Positions 5,576 through 12,473 of a DNA stretch of 12,473 nt are shown here, in pieces. This DNA is from Azorhizobium sp943369575 (GTDB taxonomy: Bacteria > Pseudomonadota > Alphaproteobacteria > Rhizobiales > Xanthobacteraceae), in NCBI GenBank assembly GCA_943369575.1, contig CALRNP020000175.1:1-12473 (forward strand). Reading direction: 5' to 3'. The notes under the pieces are model-generated. The model saw only the letters and a program-made list of their open reading frames with translations. It was not told where the DNA came from and made no database searches. Position 1 is the stretch's first letter. Each line of letters starts with the position of its first letter. Both the position numbers and the translations under genes were made by a program.

Positions 5576-7252
5576 TTACGCCCGTTCCGGCTGGCGGATG
5601 GCGTAGCGCTGGACCTTGTCCACCAGACTGCGGCGCGAGATCTTCAGCCGCCCCGCTGCCCGGCTCTGGTTCCAGCCGGCTTCGCGCAACTGCACCTCGA
5701 TCAGCGCCGCCTCATAGCATTGCACCATGGCGCGCAGTCCACCGTCAGCCTGCGGATCCGCCGGCGGCACCGGGGCCGGAACCGCCACATCGCCCCGCAA
5801 TTCCGGCGGCAGATGCGCCAGTTCCAGACGTCCTTCGTCGCACAGCAGGATGGCGCGTTCCACCACGTTTTTCAGTTCGCGGACATTGCCGGGAAAGCGC
5901 CAGCGCATCAATGCGTCGAGCACGGCCGGGCTGAGCGCCGGCGGTGCCCGTCCGACCGTCTGGCACGCCCGCCGCAGAAAATGCTCGATCAGCGCCGGAA
6001 TGTCCGAGACCCGCTCCCGCAACGCCGGCAAGGTGATGGGAAACACGCTGAGGCGATAATAGAGATCCTCGCGAAACTGGCCGGCGGCGATCTTGGCGGG
6101 CAGGTCCGCATTGGTGGCGGCGACGATGCGCACATCCACGATCTCGGTGCGGGTGTCGCCCACCCGGCGCGCCTCGCCCTGGCCGAGGAGCCGCAGGATC
6201 TTGGCCTGGAGGCCCAAAGGCATGTCGCCGATCTCATCCAGGAACAGCGTGCCGCCATGGGCTTCGTGCACCAGGCCCTTCTTGTCCGCATGGGCGCCCG
6301 AGAACGCGCCCTTGCGATAGCCGAACAACTCGCTTTCCAGCAGGTTTTCCGGCAGCGCCGCGCAATTTTGCACCACCAGCGCCTTGTCCTTGCGCGGCCC
6401 GAGGCTGTGCAGCAGCTTGGCGAACACCTCCTTGCCGGTGCCGGTTTCGCCCAACAGGAGAACCGGCACGTCGGCGGGGGCCGCACGGCGCAGCAGCGCC
6501 ACCGCCGCCTGGAACGGCGGGCTCTCCCCGATCACCCCCTCGCCGACCGTCATGCCGCTGCGCAGGCGGCAGTTTTCCAGCGCCAGATCGGCATTGGCCC
6601 GGTCCAACTGGCGGATCAGCTGCCGGTTTTCCTCAAACAGCCGGGCGTTGGAAATCGCCACCGCCGCATGCGCCGCAAATGCCCGCACGATGCGCTCGAA
6701 CGGCGCGGTCAAGGCCACGGGCGGCCCATCGGCGTCGGCGCGGGTGTTGATGAGTTGCAGCACCCCGAGCGTCACCCCCTCCAGGCTGCGCAGGGGCAGC
6801 ACCATGAAGGAGCGGGTGCGAAACGGAGTTCGGGCTTCCTGCCGGTACAATTCGCCAAAGTCGAAGCCGCTATAGGCCCGCACGTCGGCCAAATTGACCG
6901 TCCGGCCGGTGACGGCCGCGTAGGCGCTGGGATCCTCCATGTGAAAGCCGCCGCCGGCGCGGTACAGAGCCACTGGATGGGTCAGCCCGGCGGCGTCCGG
7001 GGCACGGTCATTCTGGCCCACCATGCAATAGAGTTCGCGCCCGGTGCGGTCGAGCACCAGCACCCGCCCGCCATCGGCATGGGTCAGGCGGCGGGCGGAA
7101 CTGACCACCGCACTGATGACGCTTTCCAGCCGCCGTTCCGTGGACAGAGCGGTGGTCAGTTCGATCAGTTCCTCGATCACGCCCAGGGGATCCCGCACAG
7201 ACAGGTCTGGCGGTGCCATGGCGTCCTGCGTCACGCGGGCCGCGTCCGACAC
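5576..7252 (-). CDS. vasH: VasH-like sigma-54-dependent transcription activator (GAF, AAA+, Fis HTH)
   Basis: The 558-residue protein has the three domains of an enhancer-binding protein: a GAF sensor (about 25-200), a sigma-54-interacting AAA+ ATPase (about 238-465) and a Fis-type helix-turn-helix (about 524-551). The Walker A is GETGTGKE (268-275), the Walker B is GTLFLDEIG (334-342), and FPGNVREL (453-460) is the usual end of the AAA+ part. The sigma-54-contact loop reads GAFSGA (315-320), not the usual GAFTGA. This matches VasH of Vibrio cholerae, which turns on hcp operons with RNA polymerase-sigma-54. No receiver domain is present, so control is probably through the GAF ligand or partner proteins. 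The GTG at 7252 follows the clpV stop by three bases but has a poor ribosome site; an ATG at 7219 (547 residues) has AGGA four bases upstream and may be the real start. Confidence 0.92.
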   Translation of the reverse strand: MSDAARVTQDAMAPPDLSVRDPLGVIEELIELTTALSTERRLESVISAVVSSARRLTHADGGRVLVLDRTGRELYCMVGQNDRAPDAAGLTHPVALYRAGGGFHMEDPSAYAAVTGRTVNLADVRAYSGFDFGELYRQEARTPFRTRSFMVLPLRSLEGVTLGVLQLINTRADADGPPVALTAPFERIVRAFAAHAAVAISNARLFEENRQLIRQLDRANADLALENCRLRSGMTVGEGVIGESPPFQAAVALLRRAAPADVPVLLLGETGTGKEVFAKLLHSLGPRKDKALVVQNCAALPENLLESELFGYRKGAFSGAHADKKGLVHEAHGGTLFLDEIGDMPLGLQAKILRLLGQGEARRVGDTRTEIVDVRIVAATNADLPAKIAAGQFREDLYYRLSVFPITLPALRERVSDIPALIEHFLRRACQTVGRAPPALSPAVLDALMRWRFPGNVRELKNVVERAILLCDEGRLELAHLPPELRGDVAVPAPVPPADPQADGGLRAMVQCYEAALIEVQLREAGWNQSRAAGRLKISRRSLVDKVQRYAIRQPERA

Positions 7253-7255
7253 CGC

Positions 7256-10003
7256 TCAGGCGTCCAGCCGGACACCCGGAGCCTCGCTGCGGGCGGGCTC
7301 TTCGAGGCGATACAGAAAATGCCCCTGGCTGTCGCAGTCCACATGGACACCGCTCGCCTGCTGTTCCCGGCTCATTCCGTGCAGGATCTCGGTGGCGATG
7401 TCCGGTAGCAGCGTCTTGTTGACGATATGATCAATATTGCGCGCCCCAGTCTCCACATCGGTGCAGCGGGCAACGATCTGCGCCACCACCGCATCGGAAT
7501 AGGCGAACGCCATCTTCTGGCTCTCGCGCAGCCGGCGCCCCACCTTGTCCAGCTTCAGGCGCACGATATCGCCGAGAATATCGCCCAGCAGCGGATAGAA
7601 GGGCACGATCTGCATGCGCGCCAGCAGCGCCGGCTTGAAATGCCGCGACAGTTGCGGCCGAATCGCCTCCACCAGCGCATCGGTGGCGGGCCGCGGGGTC
7701 ATTTGGCCCATGTGGGTCAAAGTGTCGGTCGCCAGGTTGCTGGTGAGGATGACGATGGTGTTCTTGAAGTCCACCACCCGGCCCTCGCCATCGGAGAGCA
7801 CACCCTTGTCGAACACCTGATAGAACAGGTTCATCACCTCGGGATCGGCCTTTTCCACCTCGTCCAGCAGCACCACGCTGTAGGGCCGCTGCCGCACGGC
7901 CTCCGTGAGGATGCCGCCCTCGCCAAAGCCCACATAGCCGGGGGGCGAGCCCACCAGCTTGGAGACCGTGTGCTTCTCCTGGAACTCCGACATGTTGATG
8001 GAGATGAGGAAGCGCTCGCCGCCGAACAGAAGATCAGCGACGGCGGTCGCCAGTTCGGTCTTTCCCACGCCGGAGGGGCCGACGAACAGAAACACGCCCA
8101 TGGGCTGGGTCGGGCTGTTGAGGCCGGCCTTCGCGGCCCGCATGCCCTCATCAATGGCCGCGATGGCCTGGTCCTGGCCCTTGATGCGGCGCTGAAGATC
8201 GGTGCCCAAAGCAAGGATGGAGGCGGCCTCGTCGCGCACCATGTTGCCGGTGGGAATGCCGGTCCAGTCCGAGATCACCTGCCCCACCGCCTCGGGTGTC
8301 ACCTCATAATGCAGCAGACCACTGCGGCCCTGGACCGCGGCCAGTTCGGCCACGGCCTGCGCCAGCTCCGCCCGCACCGTCTGGGCCGAAGCACCATCCG
8401 CCGCGACACCATCGGCGGGCGCCAACGGCGCCTCGGTTCCGGCATCAATGGGGGTCGGATCCGCGCTCAGCGAGGTCAAGGCATTGAGTTGCTGGCGTAG
8501 CCCCAGGATGCGGTCCACCATCGCCTTTTCCTGCCGCCAGCGCACTTCCACCTCGGCGCTCTCGACACGCAGGCGCTCCATCTCTTCGCCAATCTCGGCC
8601 ACCCGCGGGTTTGCGCCGCTGCCCAGCGTGTCCTGGTCGCGCGCGAGGGCGGACAGTTCGCGTTCCAGCGTGGCGATCCGGCGCTCGCGGCTGTCCAAAG
8701 CGTGGGGGCGGTTGGTGAGCGAGAGCTTTACCCGGGCGCAGGCGGTATCCAACACATCCACCGCCTTATCCGGCAATTGCCGTCCCGAAACATAGCGGGC
8801 GGCGAGTTGGCTGGCCGCCACCACCGCATCGTCCCGCACATAGACATTATGGCTGCGCTCATAGATAGGCCGCAGGCCGCGCAGGATGGTGGTGGCTTCC
8901 TGAGGGCTCGGCTCGTCCAGCTTTACCACCTGGAAGCGGCGCTCCAGAGCGGAATCCTTCTCGAAATACTTCTTGTATTCGCTCCAGGTGGTGGCGGCGA
9001 TGGTGCGCAGTTCGCCCCGCGCCAGCGCCGGCTTGAGCAGATTGGCCGCATCGCCGCCGCCGGCGGCACCGCCCGCGCCCACCATCATGTGGGCCTCGTC
9101 GATGAACAGGATGATGGGCGTGGGCGAGGCCTTCACCTCCTCGATGATGCCCTTGAGGCGGTTCTCGAACTCGCCCTTCACCCCGGCCCCGGCCTGGAGC
9201 ATGCCCAGATCGATGCCGACCAGTTCCACCTGCCGCAGGAATTCGGGCACATCGCCCTGGGCGATCTTGAGCGCCAGCCCTTCCACCACCGCCGTCTTGC
9301 CGACACCCGGCTCGCCGACGCAGATGGGGTTGTTCTTCCGGCGGCGCCCGAGAATGTCGATCATCTGCTGGATTTCGCGATCGCGGCAGAACACCGGGTC
9401 GATCTTGCCCGCCCGCGCCTGAGCGGTGAAATCGGTGGCGAAGCGCGCCAGGACGCTGTCGGGATTGCGCTGGCCGTGGCCGGCTGCACGCGCGCCGGCC
9501 CGCTCGCCGGGAGCAACAGCGGCAGCGCTCTCGGCGGACGCGGCCAGCAGCGCGTGAAACTCGGCCTTGAAGCGGGCGCTGGGCACCGCCCGCAGCGTCT
9601 CCCACCATTCGGTGAGGCCGAAGCGATTGCCATTGGCCAGCACCGCGAGAAGCACCGCGCCGGACCGGGTGGCGCCCTGGCCCAGTTCGACGGAGGCCAG
9701 CAGCCACGCATCGGTGAGGATTTCGATCAGCACGGGGGCGAACACCGGACGGCCGGGATTGCCGGCCTTCATCTCCTCCACCGCGCGCTGCAACTGGCGC
9801 TTCAGAGTGGCGGTTTCCACGCCATATTCGCGCAAGGCCAGGCCCATGTCGCGATCAGCGTCGTCGACCATGGCCAGCAGAAAATGCTCGACCGTCACCT
9901 CATAATTGCCGCGGCCCACCGCGAGGCCGGCGGCCATCTCCAGCCCGCGCTTGGTATAAGGGGAAAGGCGATCCAAAAGCGGCTTGAGATCCAGCGACAG
10001 CAT
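7256..10003 (-). CDS. clpV: ClpV (TssH), AAA+ ATPase recycling the contracted T6SS sheath
   Basis: The 915-residue protein is a full-length Clp/Hsp100 disaggregase of the ClpV branch. It has an N-terminal Clp-N domain that in this family binds the TssC helix of the contracted sheath, then nucleotide-binding domain 1 with GEPGVGKT (230-237) and Walker B FIDEAH (300-305), a coiled-coil middle region (about 435-555), and nucleotide-binding domain 2 with GPSGVGKT (642-649) and LLDEVEKA. ATP hydrolysis unfolds and recycles TssB/TssC in the cytosol. I chose the ATG at 10003 because GGAG (10013-10016) sits nine bases before it and MLSLDLKPLLDRLS is a normal ClpV start; a GTG at 10030 would add nine residues and place that ribosome site inside the gene. 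It lies between hcp and the sigma-54 activator and ends only three bases before the activator's first possible start. Confidence 0.96.
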   Translation of the reverse strand: MLSLDLKPLLDRLSPYTKRGLEMAAGLAVGRGNYEVTVEHFLLAMVDDADRDMGLALREYGVETATLKRQLQRAVEEMKAGNPGRPVFAPVLIEILTDAWLLASVELGQGATRSGAVLLAVLANGNRFGLTEWWETLRAVPSARFKAEFHALLAASAESAAAVAPGERAGARAAGHGQRNPDSVLARFATDFTAQARAGKIDPVFCRDREIQQMIDILGRRRKNNPICVGEPGVGKTAVVEGLALKIAQGDVPEFLRQVELVGIDLGMLQAGAGVKGEFENRLKGIIEEVKASPTPIILFIDEAHMMVGAGGAAGGGDAANLLKPALARGELRTIAATTWSEYKKYFEKDSALERRFQVVKLDEPSPQEATTILRGLRPIYERSHNVYVRDDAVVAASQLAARYVSGRQLPDKAVDVLDTACARVKLSLTNRPHALDSRERRIATLERELSALARDQDTLGSGANPRVAEIGEEMERLRVESAEVEVRWRQEKAMVDRILGLRQQLNALTSLSADPTPIDAGTEAPLAPADGVAADGASAQTVRAELAQAVAELAAVQGRSGLLHYEVTPEAVGQVISDWTGIPTGNMVRDEAASILALGTDLQRRIKGQDQAIAAIDEGMRAAKAGLNSPTQPMGVFLFVGPSGVGKTELATAVADLLFGGERFLISINMSEFQEKHTVSKLVGSPPGYVGFGEGGILTEAVRQRPYSVVLLDEVEKADPEVMNLFYQVFDKGVLSDGEGRVVDFKNTIVILTSNLATDTLTHMGQMTPRPATDALVEAIRPQLSRHFKPALLARMQIVPFYPLLGDILGDIVRLKLDKVGRRLRESQKMAFAYSDAVVAQIVARCTDVETGARNIDHIVNKTLLPDIATEILHGMSREQQASGVHVDCDSQGHFLYRLEEPARSEAPGVRLDA

Positions 10004-10223
10004 GGCAATATTCTCCGCACGCACACGCACCGCGCTGCCGTGATCGGCAGGCGCTACGCGGCCAATCCTGGGTAGCGGCGTGGTCAGGCGCGGAGCATCA
10101 CACCCCGTCCGGACGCTGCCATCCCCCCATCAGCCCGCGCGCATGGAAGACAGGTTCGATGACCTGGAAATGACATTGCCTGAATATCCTACCGCTCCCC
10201 GTGAAAGGGCGGCCGATGGAGCA

Positions 10224-10251
10224 CCCAAGGAGGCGGTCCCGCCTCCTTGGG
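10224..10251 (-). terminator. 12-bp hairpin between hcp and clpV, attenuator or RNA-stability element
   Basis: Arms CCCAAGGAGGCG (10224-10235) and CGCCTCCTTGGG (10240-10251) pair perfectly around a four-base loop, 32 bases after the hcp stop. No T-tract follows on the minus strand, so termination would be partial at best. Such structures often stabilise an abundant upstream message. The effect predicted from position is much Hcp and little ClpV from one transcript. The rest of the 10004-10282 gap holds no convincing gene or separate clpV promoter. Confidence 0.6.
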
Positions 10252-10282
10252 CCTTGGCGCACAGTCCAACCGTGGACCGAGA

Positions 10283-10798
10283 TCAGGTGACGGGCTTGCG
10301 CCAGTCGTCGGAGCCCGAGGTGCCGGCCTTCTCGTGCGTCCAGGTCACCTTGCGATAGGTGAAGGACCAGTCTTCCATGTGCTGGAGCTGGGCGTTTTCC
10401 GGCAGCAGGCAGTTGGGGATCATCGCCTTGCCGTCCACCAGCACGGCGTCTTCCCACTTGATGGTGTAGTACTTTTCCTGCTGGCCGGTCTTCGAGGTGC
10501 GCCAGAAGAACAGTTCAACGGTGGTCAGCACTTCGCCGGTGGCCAGCGCCTGCCACAGCAGCGGGGAGGCCTTGTCCTGATACTTGGTAAAGGTGGCGGG
10601 CTGGTGCACGCGACCGCCGGTCGGCTGCCCCGACTGCGGATCGCGGGGGATGATCACATTGCTCAGGAAGCCCTGGACGATGCTCTCGTCCTCGTGGCCT
10701 TCCTGATAGGAATTGCCAACGCTGTCGGCGGTGAAGGCGCCCTTGGTGATCAGGCCCTGCTTTTCGCCGGTGATGCTGATGTAAGCGGGAGTCGGCAT
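10283..10798 (-). CDS. hcp: Hcp (TssD), T6SS inner-tube protein
   Basis: The 171-residue protein is a complete Hcp1-type tube subunit: it begins MPTPAYISITGEKQG, contains GHEDESIVQGF and HQPATFTKYQDKASPLL, and ends with a beta strand segment MEDWSFTYRKVTWTH that is typical of the family. Six copies form a ring, rings stack into the tube thrust into the target, and Hcp also carries small effectors. I chose the ATG at 10798, with GAGG five bases upstream, since an upstream in-frame start at 10849 would add an Arg/Gln-rich leader never seen in the family and would lie upstream of the predicted transcription start. No signal peptide is present, as expected. No C-terminal effector extension is seen, only a short charged tail. 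It is the first gene of the hcp-clpV-activator-kinase unit. Confidence 0.96.
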   Translation of the reverse strand: MPTPAYISITGEKQGLITKGAFTADSVGNSYQEGHEDESIVQGFLSNVIIPRDPQSGQPTGGRVHQPATFTKYQDKASPLLWQALATGEVLTTVELFFWRTSKTGQQEKYYTIKWEDAVLVDGKAMIPNCLLPENAQLQHMEDWSFTYRKVTWTHEKAGTSGSDDWRKPVT

Positions 10799-10816
10799 TC
10801 TACCCTCGGTCTGTGT

Positions 10817-10833
10817 ACCGGCCTGTCGCCGGT
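10817..10833 (-). other. Hairpin at the predicted 5' end of the hcp mRNA
   Basis: Arms ACCGGC (10817-10822) and GCCGGT (10828-10833) pair perfectly around five bases. If transcription starts near 10834, twelve bases after the -12 element, the stem begins at the second base of a roughly 36-base leader and leaves the ribosome binding site (10803-10807) free. 5'-terminal stems of this kind protect abundant mRNAs from decay. The role is inference. Confidence 0.45.
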
Positions 10834-10845
10834 GCCACCCACTCC

Positions 10846-10860
10846 GCAAGTCCGATGCCA
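10846..10860 (-). promoter_or_regulatory. Sigma-54 (-24/-12) promoter of hcp
   Basis: Read on the minus strand the bases are TGGCATCGGACTTGC. This matches the RpoN consensus TGGCACG-N4-TTGC with the invariant GG and GC exactly 12 bases apart and only the sixth and seventh positions differing. It places the start of transcription near 10834, about 36 bases before the hcp ATG. A sigma-54 activator gene lies in the same transcription unit, which supports the call. Confidence 0.8.
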
Positions 10861-10900
10861 GTTTTATTTCACGAATTTGTCATATTGCCGTTTTTGTATT
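10861..10900. promoter_or_regulatory. AT-rich stretch upstream of the hcp promoter
   Basis: Only 11 of 40 bases are G or C, in a window that is otherwise very GC-rich. It lies between the -24 element and the candidate enhancer. AT-rich DNA here is typical of sites where IHF or intrinsic bending brings an activator to sigma-54 polymerase; I did not find a good IHF consensus. Confidence 0.45.
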
Positions 10901-10969
10901 TGCCTCAACGGTTATCGGCTCCATTCCAGCCCGATAATTGCTGAGGCTCGACCAGATTTTGCTTGAACC

Positions 10970-10993
10970 GACTGCGCAGCTTTCTGCGCAGTC
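10970..10993. promoter_or_regulatory. Perfect inverted repeat, candidate enhancer for the VasH-like activator
   Basis: Arms GACTGCGCAG (10970-10979) and CTGCGCAGTC (10984-10993) flank CTTT. Each arm contains the 8-base palindrome CTGCGCAG, and a third near-copy, CTGCGCAC, is at 11013-11020. The dyad centre is about 147 bases upstream of the predicted hcp start, in the usual range for enhancer-binding proteins with Fis-type HTH domains. It could instead be a 3' hairpin of the gene ending at 11041, but no T-tract follows. Confidence 0.5.
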
Positions 10994-11040
10994 CGGCACG
11001 GTTTACCGGCTTCTGCGCACATGACAGCGGCGCGACCCTC

Positions 11041-11388
11041 TCAGCCCAGATCCAGCGGACCGAGCGGTGACAGCGTGCACCGCACATCCAGGACCGCGCG
11101 CGTCTTCAGGTCCAGAACCCCCTCGCCCTGACAGGCGAACCCCTCCGCGCCAATGACCACCTGCCCCGTCACACCGTAGGTGATCACCGCACGCACGCCG
11201 AATTTGGTGCGGATCTGCGGCGCGACGGCAAGCCGAAGCTGGGCGCTGCGTCCATCCTCCATCGGGATGCTGTGCCAGGCGGGAACCTCCGGCCCTCCCG
11301 CGGGATGCGCCGCGATCAGCGCCCGCACCCAGGCGGAGAGTTGCACCTCCAGCAGGCTCGGATCTTCCTTCAGCGGCTGCCAGATCAT
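11041..11388 (-). CDS. Small protein of unknown function downstream of the TPR gene
   Basis: I do not recognise this 115-residue protein. It is predicted to be mostly beta strand from about residue 45 onward, with alternating polar and hydrophobic residues such as RSAQLRLAVAP and VRAVITYGVTGQVVIG, after a short helical N-terminus containing LLEVQLSAWVRALIAAHP. It has no signal peptide, membrane segment or cysteine pair pattern; one cysteine pair, in ACQGE and VRCTL, is possible. The ATG at 11388 overlaps the stop of the TPR/glycosyltransferase-like gene (ATGA) and has AAGGA nine bases upstream, so the two are co-translated and probably act together. It ends about 200 bases before the hcp transcription start, so it is likely a separate unit from hcp. 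The coding call rests on the overlap, the ribosome site and codon bias. Confidence 0.7.
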   Translation of the reverse strand: MIWQPLKEDPSLLEVQLSAWVRALIAAHPAGGPEVPAWHSIPMEDGRSAQLRLAVAPQIRTKFGVRAVITYGVTGQVVIGAEGFACQGEGVLDLKTRAVLDVRCTLSPLGPLDLG

Positions 11389-12473
11389 GGGGCGACGTCC
11401 TTGACCGAGACCGGGAGATCGGTGGCGCGCGCCGCAAGGTCGCGCAGCGGGGCTGCCCAGTCACCGGCGCGGGATTGCGGCACCACCCGGATGCTGGGAT
11501 ACCACAGGGCCATCCCGTCCCGATGCGCGAAGGCCCAAGGCTGGGAGGCGGGGACGAGAGCCATCCCCATTACCCCCATCGCCCCGGCCATGTGCATGGC
11601 GAGGTCCGCGCTTCCCGCCACTAGATCCATGTGCGAGATGATCGCGGCCAGATCGCGGGCATCGGCCATATCCGCACCGGCGTCCACCACTTGCGGGCAA
11701 GCCGACAGTTGCGACCGCTCGCGGCCGAACGCCAGCGAGACCAATGTGCCCTGCCCCGCCAGCGCCGTGGCCAACGCCGCAAGAGGCAATCCCAGCGGGC
11801 TTCCGTCATAGGCAAGGCCGATCCACGGCCGCGGCAGATGCGCCATGGCCGCGCCCCAGCGCGCGCGCCGACCGGCCTCCACCGCCAGATAAGGCGGGCG
11901 CTGGAGGTCCTGCGCGCCCACGCCCCGCAGGTTCGGGAGCGCCGGGAGCGCGATGGCGTCCGCAGGCGGCGGGGCATCGATGGCGGCCATGCCGACCATC
12001 CCCTCCAGCACCGGCAGCAGCGCGCTCTCGCAATGGCAGACCACGCGCCCGCCTTGGGAACATAGGCCGCCCACAAAGCGCGCCAGCAGAACCACCTCGC
12101 CCGCGGGCAATCCCTCGGGCACGAACACAACCGGCACCTCCGGCAGGGGCGCGCGTTGCTCCGGATGTTCCGGCCAGACCTGCGCGACCCGGCCCAGCGC
12201 CAGGCGCAGGTGGGACTGAAGCTGGCGCACGGCGAGGTCGTCCGGCGCCCGCTCGCCCGCCTGATCGGCAAACGCCTGAGCGGTCTCCAGATCCCCACTC
12301 AGCCGCAGCAGCCGGGCCATGGCGAACAGGGCGGCCGGATCCCCCTCGGCCCGTCGCACCACCTGCGCGAAACCGGCGATGCCGGCGGCGGCCTCCCCTT
12401 TCAGGATCAGCAGCCGCGCCAACGCATCATTGGCAAGCAGATCATGGGGGATGATGGCCACCACCCGCCGGAT
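11385..12473 (-). CDS. TPR and glycosyltransferase-like protein, 5' end missing
   Basis: The frame is open to the right edge of the window, so the start is outside; the GTG at 12464 is probably internal. About 362 residues are visible. The first ~85 are helical repeats of TPR type (LARLLILKGEAAAGIAGFAQ, then ALFAMARLLRLSGDLETAQ). The rest resembles the GT-B-like C-terminal half of alphaproteobacterial TPR proteins related to O-GlcNAc transferases and heptosyltransferases: PWIGLAYDGSPLGLPLAAL, then MDLVAGSADLAMHMAGAMG, and finally WYPSIRVVPQSRAGDW, which matches their WYP..R.FRQ...GDW block. The usual residues for an SVDT-type motif are replaced by SADL, so activity is uncertain. A glycan-transfer role, for example on a surface or secreted protein, is possible but not shown. 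It is followed by a small co-translated gene and then by hcp in the same direction. Confidence 0.75.
   Translation of the reverse strand: MRRVVAIIPHDLLANDALARLLILKGEAAAGIAGFAQVVRRAEGDPAALFAMARLLRLSGDLETAQAFADQAGERAPDDLAVRQLQSHLRLALGRVAQVWPEHPEQRAPLPEVPVVFVPEGLPAGEVVLLARFVGGLCSQGGRVVCHCESALLPVLEGMVGMAAIDAPPPADAIALPALPNLRGVGAQDLQRPPYLAVEAGRRARWGAAMAHLPRPWIGLAYDGSPLGLPLAALATALAGQGTLVSLAFGRERSQLSACPQVVDAGADMADARDLAAIISHMDLVAGSADLAMHMAGAMGVMGMALVPASQPWAFAHRDGMALWYPSIRVVPQSRAGDWAAPLRDLAARATDLPVSVKDVAP

Noticed and set aside
5387..7408. Long plus-strand open frame of 673 codons opposite the sigma-54 activator and kinase genes, and similar long frames opposite ppkA, clpV and the TPR gene
   Set aside because: These are antisense shadows caused by high GC and strong third-position bias; their translations are rich in Arg, His, Gln and Ala without domains, while the other strand encodes clear conserved proteins.
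10004..10030. Nine-residue extension of ClpV from a GTG at 10030
   Set aside because: The ATG at 10003 has GGAG nine bases upstream and begins with the normal ClpV N-terminus.
10004..10223. Independent clpV promoter in the hcp-clpV gap
   Set aside because: I found no minus-strand -24/-12 element with correct spacing and no convincing -35/-10 pair; read-through from the hcp promoter explains clpV expression.
10080..10358. Plus-strand 92-codon frame across the hcp-clpV gap
   Set aside because: It runs antisense into hcp, crosses the 12-bp hairpin, has no good ribosome site and shows no recognisable protein features.
10799..10849. Seventeen-residue N-terminal extension of Hcp from an upstream in-frame start at 10849
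   Set aside because: It overlaps the predicted sigma-54 -12 element and 5' hairpin, has no ribosome site, and would give an Hcp start unlike any family member; the ATG at 10798 has GAGG five bases upstream.

Overview
The window holds the regulatory half of a type VI secretion system (T6SS) locus from a GC-rich proteobacterium. Codon use, the ATGA-overlapping gene style and the gene content suggest an alphaproteobacterium, probably a Hyphomicrobiales/Xanthobacteraceae-like organism; the taxonomic guess is inference, not measured.

Layout. From 1 to 4162 all genes are on the plus strand, packed head to tail: the C-terminal end of tssM, tagF, a PP2C phosphatase (pppA), a cytosolic Ser/Thr kinase (ppkA-like), a coiled-coil/HAMP-tail protein, and a MinD/ParA-type ATPase. 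Four of the five junctions are ATGA overlaps; the coiled-coil gene instead has its own AGGAGG ribosome binding site. A dyad over the ATPase stop codon separates this operon from a convergent minus-strand block. Read in its own direction, that block is hcp, clpV, a VasH-like sigma-54 activator, and a second Ser/Thr kinase with a long unique N-terminus (10798 down to 4192). Further upstream on the minus strand (12473 down to 11041) lie the 3' part of a TPR/glycosyltransferase-like gene and a small unknown gene, probably a separate unit.

Regulation readable in the DNA. Upstream of hcp there is a strong sigma-54 (-24/-12) promoter match at 10846-10860, an AT-rich stretch behind it, and a perfect 10-bp inverted repeat at 10970-10993, where the enhancer of a bacterial enhancer-binding protein would be expected. 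The VasH-like activator encoded two genes downstream is the obvious candidate to bind it, giving an autoregulatory loop. A hairpin in the predicted hcp leader and a 12-bp hairpin between hcp and clpV could set high hcp output relative to clpV.

How the genes work together. TssM is part of the membrane complex, Hcp builds the inner tube and ClpV recycles the contracted sheath. TagF, PppA and the PpkA-like kinase form the known post-translational on/off switch. What is less ordinary is the second kinase, co-transcribed with the sigma-54 activator, and the coiled-coil plus ParA-like pair appended to the switch genes. Together they look like a kinase/phosphatase-controlled spatial or signalling module attached to the T6SS. 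No sheath genes (tssB/C), baseplate genes, fha, vgrG, PAAR or recognisable effector gene are in the window. No RNA genes, CRISPR arrays, insertion sequences or att sites were seen.
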